In this document: positions 60,593-64,000 of the stretch, piece after piece
Numbering within the stretch: position 1 is the stretch's first letter
How the letters are laid out: every line of letters begins with the position of its first letter
Source of the DNA: Roseovarius sp. ZX-A-9
GTDB taxonomy: Bacteria > Pseudomonadota > Alphaproteobacteria > Rhodobacterales > Rhodobacteraceae
Assembly: GCF_028369135.1 (NCBI RefSeq)
Contig: NZ_JAPWHW010000017.1
Coordinates: forward strand, 52,677 to 116,676
Length of the DNA: 64,000 nucleotides
Direction of reading: 5' to 3'
The notes under the pieces: generated by a model
Database searches by the model: none
Told to the model about the DNA's origin: nothing
Seen by the model: the letters and a program-made list of their open reading frames with translations, nothing else
Made by a program: the position numbers and the translations under genes

Positions 60593-61792
60593 TCAACCAA
60601 CGCGGTCGAGAAGCTTCTTGGCGCGCCCTTCCATATCAAGGCGGGCATCCTGCTGGGTCTTGTCGCGCGCAAGCCGCGTGATGCCCTGCACAAAATCGAA
60701 GATGCTCTCGGGCGGGCGGCCTTCCTCCATCAGAACCTTCTCGATGATCTTGCCGGATTCGGCTTTCGAGAAACCGCGCTTCCGCAGGAAATCGGCACGG
60801 TCCTCATCGCTGCGCGCCACGACCTGCTGTCGAGCTGCCCGGATCCCGTTCACGAACCCCTGCGGCGAGGAATTGGCAAACCGCGTCAGCGCCGGCGCCG
60901 CCTCATGTGCGAAGCGCGACGCTGCGTATTTCGAGTGACGGATCTTGATCTCCTGGAAATCCTCGACGCCCCAGAGGTTGCGGTTCTGGCACACCGCCCG
61001 CAGATAGAAGCTCGCCATGCCGAGGGTCTTCGCGCCCACCTCGGAATTCCAGCAATAGAAGCCCCGGAAATAGAGATCGGGGGAGCCGTCCGCCAGCTTG
61101 CCCGCCTCGATCGGGTTGCGATCATCGACCAGGAACAGGAAGACATCGCGGTCCGAAGCGTAAAGCGTGGTCGTATCGCGGCTGATTTCGACATCGGGGT
61201 TGTAGACCCCGGTCGACCAATCCAGCACACCCGGTACCTTCCAGCGCGTATCGCCCGTGCCATTGCCCGCGATGCGCTGAACCGCCTCGACAAGCTCGAA
61301 GTCATGGATGCGGCCGTAGTCGGGACCGGTCACGGCGCGCAGTTCCGTGCGGCCATCCTCGGTCTCGAAGGTCTTCACCTGCTCGGCGCGGTGGTTGGTC
61401 AAACCGTATTGCAGGTTGATCCCCGCCAGAGGCGCGGGAAGCTGCCGCAGGTAGGATGCCGGGGCACCGACGATGCTGGCAAGCTGGCCGAAGGCCCAGT
61501 GCGTGGGTGCGACCGGCTCATGCGCTTTCGGCAGGACCAAGTCGAGCCGCTCTGCACTGTCGCGCGCTGCCTCGACACGGATGTCGGCGGTTTGCACCAC
61601 CCGGCTGCGGCTGCGCTCAGAGCGACCCTTCACATTGGCCCAGAGATCGTCGAGCGACAGGTACCGCTCGTCATCCGGCCTGTTGAACCATTCGGACGAC
61701 ACCCGCCCATTCCGATCACCCCGGCTCACATCCACTTTCCAGCCACCAGCCCGCGTCGGCTGTACCGCATCCAGAACTTCCACAACGCCCAT
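60593..61792 (-). CDS. DUF932 domain protein
   Basis: About 399 residues; ATG 61792 gives GGAGG a seven-base spacing (ATG 61798 is the alternative). The DUF932 core is complete: WAFGQLASIVGAPASYLRQLPAPLAGINLQYGL, LRAVTGPDYGRIHDFELVEAVQRI, FYCWNSEVGAKTLGMASFYLRAVCQNRNLWG. The family is abundant in phages and plasmids, often near SSB and recombination genes; it is thought to act in element DNA metabolism or defence evasion. Preceded by leader A. Confidence 0.9.
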   Translation of the reverse strand: MGVVEVLDAVQPTRAGGWKVDVSRGDRNGRVSSEWFNRPDDERYLSLDDLWANVKGRSERSRSRVVQTADIRVEAARDSAERLDLVLPKAHEPVAPTHWAFGQLASIVGAPASYLRQLPAPLAGINLQYGLTNHRAEQVKTFETEDGRTELRAVTGPDYGRIHDFELVEAVQRIAGNGTGDTRWKVPGVLDWSTGVYNPDVEISRDTTTLYASDRDVFLFLVDDRNPIEAGKLADGSPDLYFRGFYCWNSEVGAKTLGMASFYLRAVCQNRNLWGVEDFQEIKIRHSKYAASRFAHEAAPALTRFANSSPQGFVNGIRAARQQVVARSDEDRADFLRKRGFSKAESGKIIEKVLMEEGRPPESIFDFVQGITRLARDKTQQDARLDMEGRAKKLLDRVG

Positions 61793-61800
61793 CGGCATTC

Positions 61801-61880
61801 CTCCGCGACAGGTGCCGGGAGCCACTCTCCCAGCCCTCAACCTGTCACCGGGAAACCGGCCAACCTCAAACTCTCTCGGG
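61801..61880 (-). promoter_or_regulatory. Structured 5' leader of the DUF932 gene (leader A)
   Basis: On the minus strand GACAGGT (61846-61840) pairs with ACCTGTC (61813-61807) and encloses GGGAG-AGTGG-CTCCC (61831-61817). CCCGAGAGAGTTTGAG stands upstream (61880-61865) and the RBS CGGAGGA directly downstream. Confidence 0.6.
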
Positions 61881-62095
61881 CAAACGGCGCTAAGTCGGAT
61901 GCGCCGCACGCCCGCAACTCGCTGGTGTTGACCTGCGTTCAAAAATGGCAGAGGTTAAACAAGGCCTTTCTCGCAGGCCGGTGTGCCCGCCACGCGAAGC
62001 TTTGCAGCGATCTTGATTTCGAACAGCAGACCTCATGCCATCGGCGGGTCTGATTAGCAGCGGGCACCTAGTCAGATCCAGCTTGGACATGGATC

Positions 62096-63235
62096 ATGAC
62101 AGAGAACGATCAACTTAAGACATTGAAACTTCTGGCAAAGCGATACGCTAGAGCGACGGGGCAGCCGCAGCACGTGGCGCTCGACTTTGTTGCTGCTCGA
62201 TTGGGCTTTCCTCATTGGAACGCATTGACGGTCAGCGCAAAAGGAGAGTGGGCCCCATCCGAAGCACAAGTCGCCGCGATAAAGGCCTTCGTGCAACGGA
62301 TCACGTCCTACGAGGGTACGACCTTTGACCATATCTTCGGGGGGCTCGACGCCATCACTCGAGGCGAAGTACGAGGGCATCCATACGAGTTGAGCACGAT
62401 GCTTGGCGACGTTCGTATGGAAGGTGACAGCTGGCGCATAGTGCTGCCAGAAAACCCTTCGGCTGCCCCTCGTGTCGAGATCGACATCAAGCATGCCCAG
62501 ACCAGCCCGATGAACGATCGCGTGCTACGTGAAGAAGCCATCGGGATTGCGAGGGAATTGATGCAGAGCGTCAAGGCGCGGCGATTTGCCGATTGGCCAC
62601 GGCGCGCCACAAAGCCGGATGCGGAAGGAAATGTGCGGCACCCGTTCTTGGAGATGGAGGAATCGAACCTCTGGTACTGCCTTCACTGCAACTCAGAGAT
62701 CACCGGCCCACAGATCGCTGGAAACCAATGGCACTGCCCCAGCTGCGGCGCATCACCAATCAACATTTTTCCAGAAGCCTTCTGGCTGGAACCGACCGAT
62801 GAAAAACCAGTGCCAGTCCAATCCCGCGCCGAAAGGCAAGAGATTGAACCCATCGTGTCAATTATAGATCCGCGGCCAAGGCTTGACCTCGACAGTGACC
62901 AGGTGACCCATTTGATCCGGGCTGCCCTTTTCGAGGATGCGACCAATGCAAGCGAGCGCATGGGAGCGAGTCTGGCCGAAATCTGGGTTGATGACGATCT
63001 CGACGTGGTTGTTTCCTTCGAGGATCACTACTGGCCCGAGGACAAGGAGCCGACCGCTGCGATCGAAGTGGCCGCACTGCTTGGGATCGAGATTGAGTTG
63101 GAAGTTACTTGGTCGGATCCGTTGTTCGCATGGCCCGGTTTGGGCACCGTGACCCAGAGCACGGCCGATTATACGCGGTTGATGCTCGACACGTATCTCA
63201 GTCACGGCGCGACCATAACCAAAGACGAAATCTAG
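62096..63235 (+). CDS. Hypothetical protein with helical repeat and zinc ribbon
   Basis: A 379-residue protein. The N-terminal motif LKTLKLLAKRYARATGQPQHVALDFVAARLGFPHWNAL is the short helical unit often annotated as glyoxalase-superfamily-associated. A zinc ribbon follows in the middle (WYCLHCNSEITG...WHCPSCGASP, about 199-222). The C-terminal 130 residues are acidic (IWVDDDLDVVVSFEDHYWPEDKEP). The function is unknown. It is transcribed opposite to its neighbours. Confidence 0.65.
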   Translation: MTENDQLKTLKLLAKRYARATGQPQHVALDFVAARLGFPHWNALTVSAKGEWAPSEAQVAAIKAFVQRITSYEGTTFDHIFGGLDAITRGEVRGHPYELSTMLGDVRMEGDSWRIVLPENPSAAPRVEIDIKHAQTSPMNDRVLREEAIGIARELMQSVKARRFADWPRRATKPDAEGNVRHPFLEMEESNLWYCLHCNSEITGPQIAGNQWHCPSCGASPINIFPEAFWLEPTDEKPVPVQSRAERQEIEPIVSIIDPRPRLDLDSDQVTHLIRAALFEDATNASERMGASLAEIWVDDDLDVVVSFEDHYWPEDKEPTAAIEVAALLGIEIELEVTWSDPLFAWPGLGTVTQSTADYTRLMLDTYLSHGATITKDEI

Positions 63236-63372
63236 CTCGTGCGCACGTTGAACAATTAGGCGCATTCAAGGCGCTCAGCACCGGAAGGCAAGCGTGGGTG
63301 CCTTTTCCAGTGGCCCGAAAAGACTTTAGCCCGGCGGTCTAACCCGCCGGGCTCGAGGGGAGACCCCGTTCC

Positions 63373-63777
63373 TCAGAACGGGATCTCGTCGTCGCGGTCG
63401 ACCAGCTCGGGGTTTTCGTTCTCGGCCGACTTCGGGCGGCTCAGGAAGTCGACCTTCTCGGCGATGATCTCGCAACCGTAGCGGTCGTTCCCCATGCTGT
63501 CGATCCACTTGGTGTAGTGGATGCGACCGTGGACGAGGACCTTCATGCCCTTTTCGCAATGCTCAGCGACCGTCTTGCCGAGACCGTTGAAGCAGGTGAT
63601 GCGGTGCCATTCGGTGTCCATGACACGGTAGCCGTTCTCGTCGCGCATCACACGGCCTTCCGAGAGGCGGGGGCGCGAGGTGGCGAGGCTGAAGTTGGTG
63701 ATCTTGGTGCCGCTCTGGGTGGTGCGGACTTCGGGGGTCTGACCGATGTTGCCGGCGAGGATGACGATGTTCTGCAT
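63373..63777 (-). CDS. ssb: Single-stranded DNA-binding protein
   Basis: A 134-residue OB-fold SSB: QNIVILAGNIGQTPEVRTTQSGTKITNFSLATS, TEWHRITCFNGLGKTVAEHCEKGMKVLVHGRIHYTKW and the acidic tip DRDDEIPF. The linker between fold and tip is very short. Plasmid SSBs protect single-stranded DNA arriving by conjugation. ATG 63777 is preceded by CAGGAG; a longer frame upstream is GC-rich shadow. Confidence 0.94.
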   Translation of the reverse strand: MQNIVILAGNIGQTPEVRTTQSGTKITNFSLATSRPRLSEGRVMRDENGYRVMDTEWHRITCFNGLGKTVAEHCEKGMKVLVHGRIHYTKWIDSMGNDRYGCEIIAEKVDFLSRPKSAENENPELVDRDDEIPF

Positions 63778-64000
63778 GATAAGCTCCTGTTTTTCCTGTC
63801 TTCGGGACCGTCCCTTCGACAAGACCCTGAAAAAGCCCGTCGGGTGACGCGTGCACGGTGGACAGCATGGACACCGGACACCCCCAGAGGACCGGGGTGG
63901 AGCGGGCAGGACGCCAAAGGCGTCCAACACGGCCCGGACTGACGCGGGGTTGCGCGCAGGAGACCGAACCGGATTAGGGGATTGTCAGTCGAAGTAAGGA
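63778..64000. other. Non-coding edge of the window upstream of ssb
   Basis: Contains a small nested hairpin in the ssb leader (GTCTT 63798-63802 with AAGAC 63821-63825 around GGGAC-C-GTCCC) and the hairpin GGACGCC-AAA-GGCGTCC (63909-63925). No start of a further gene is visible before the edge. Confidence 0.45.

Overview
The window is GC-rich, densely coded DNA from a conjugative plasmid or integrative conjugative element of an alphaproteobacterium, most likely of the Rhodobacterales/Roseobacter group. That assignment is an inference from codon bias, the VirB/VirD4 gene order and the accompanying family of hypothetical genes. I see no replication initiator, integrase, rRNA, tRNA or CRISPR array, so plasmid and ICE cannot be separated here.

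Layout. (1) 1-7322: a metal/redox cassette. A leftward operon (Sco - DsbB - DsbA - PCuAC - Sco - M23 peptidase, the last cut by the window edge) diverges from a merR gene, a small CDF-like transporter, a transglutaminase-like protein, a CzcD-type exporter and a SpoIIAA/STAS-like gene broken by an in-frame stop. Two MerR-type promoters (dyads at 3945-3961 and 5218-5232) tie both sides to one regulator. (2) 7589-10657: a winged-helix protein, a secreted conserved hypothetical protein, a ParDE toxin-antitoxin pair and a small secreted protein. (3) 10852-22147: an almost complete virB type IV secretion operon in tightly overlapping genes, with two lytic transglycosylases, one of them fused to VirB5-like flanks. 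(4) 22183-30306: a copper-detoxification cargo module (DUF411, Cu-ATPase, APC permease, TVP38, DUF302, small membrane protein, multicopper oxidase, cytochrome c) lying between virB6 and virD4. (5) 30583-37377: virD4, relaxase, mobC, a 550-base structured non-coding region that is the best oriT candidate, and a virC1/virC2-like pair.

(6) 37539-47893: a defence island. It holds a Fic protein whose start codon lies in a perfect inverted repeat, then a type I restriction-modification operon (small RHH-like gene, hsdM, hsdS, hsdR) into which an AbiF/AbiD-type HEPN gene and a GIY-YIG nuclease gene are inserted. Upstream of the Abi gene a promoter-like sequence and a 13-bp long-range stem suggest a short structured RNA. 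(7) 47943-63777: a maintenance/accessory region on the minus strand with WGR, DUF2493, Toprim, a 1464-residue methyltransferase-strawberry-notch helicase, RES/Xre toxin-antitoxin, several uncharacterised small proteins, DUF932 and a single-stranded DNA-binding protein. Four of its transcription units start with similar stem-within-stem leaders whose stems differ in sequence but keep pairing.

Together the window describes a self-transmissible element: VirB channel, VirD4 coupling protein and relaxosome for transfer; ParDE and RES/Xre for stability; type I RM, Abi, GIY-YIG and Fic for conflict with other elements; and metal-resistance cargo for the host.
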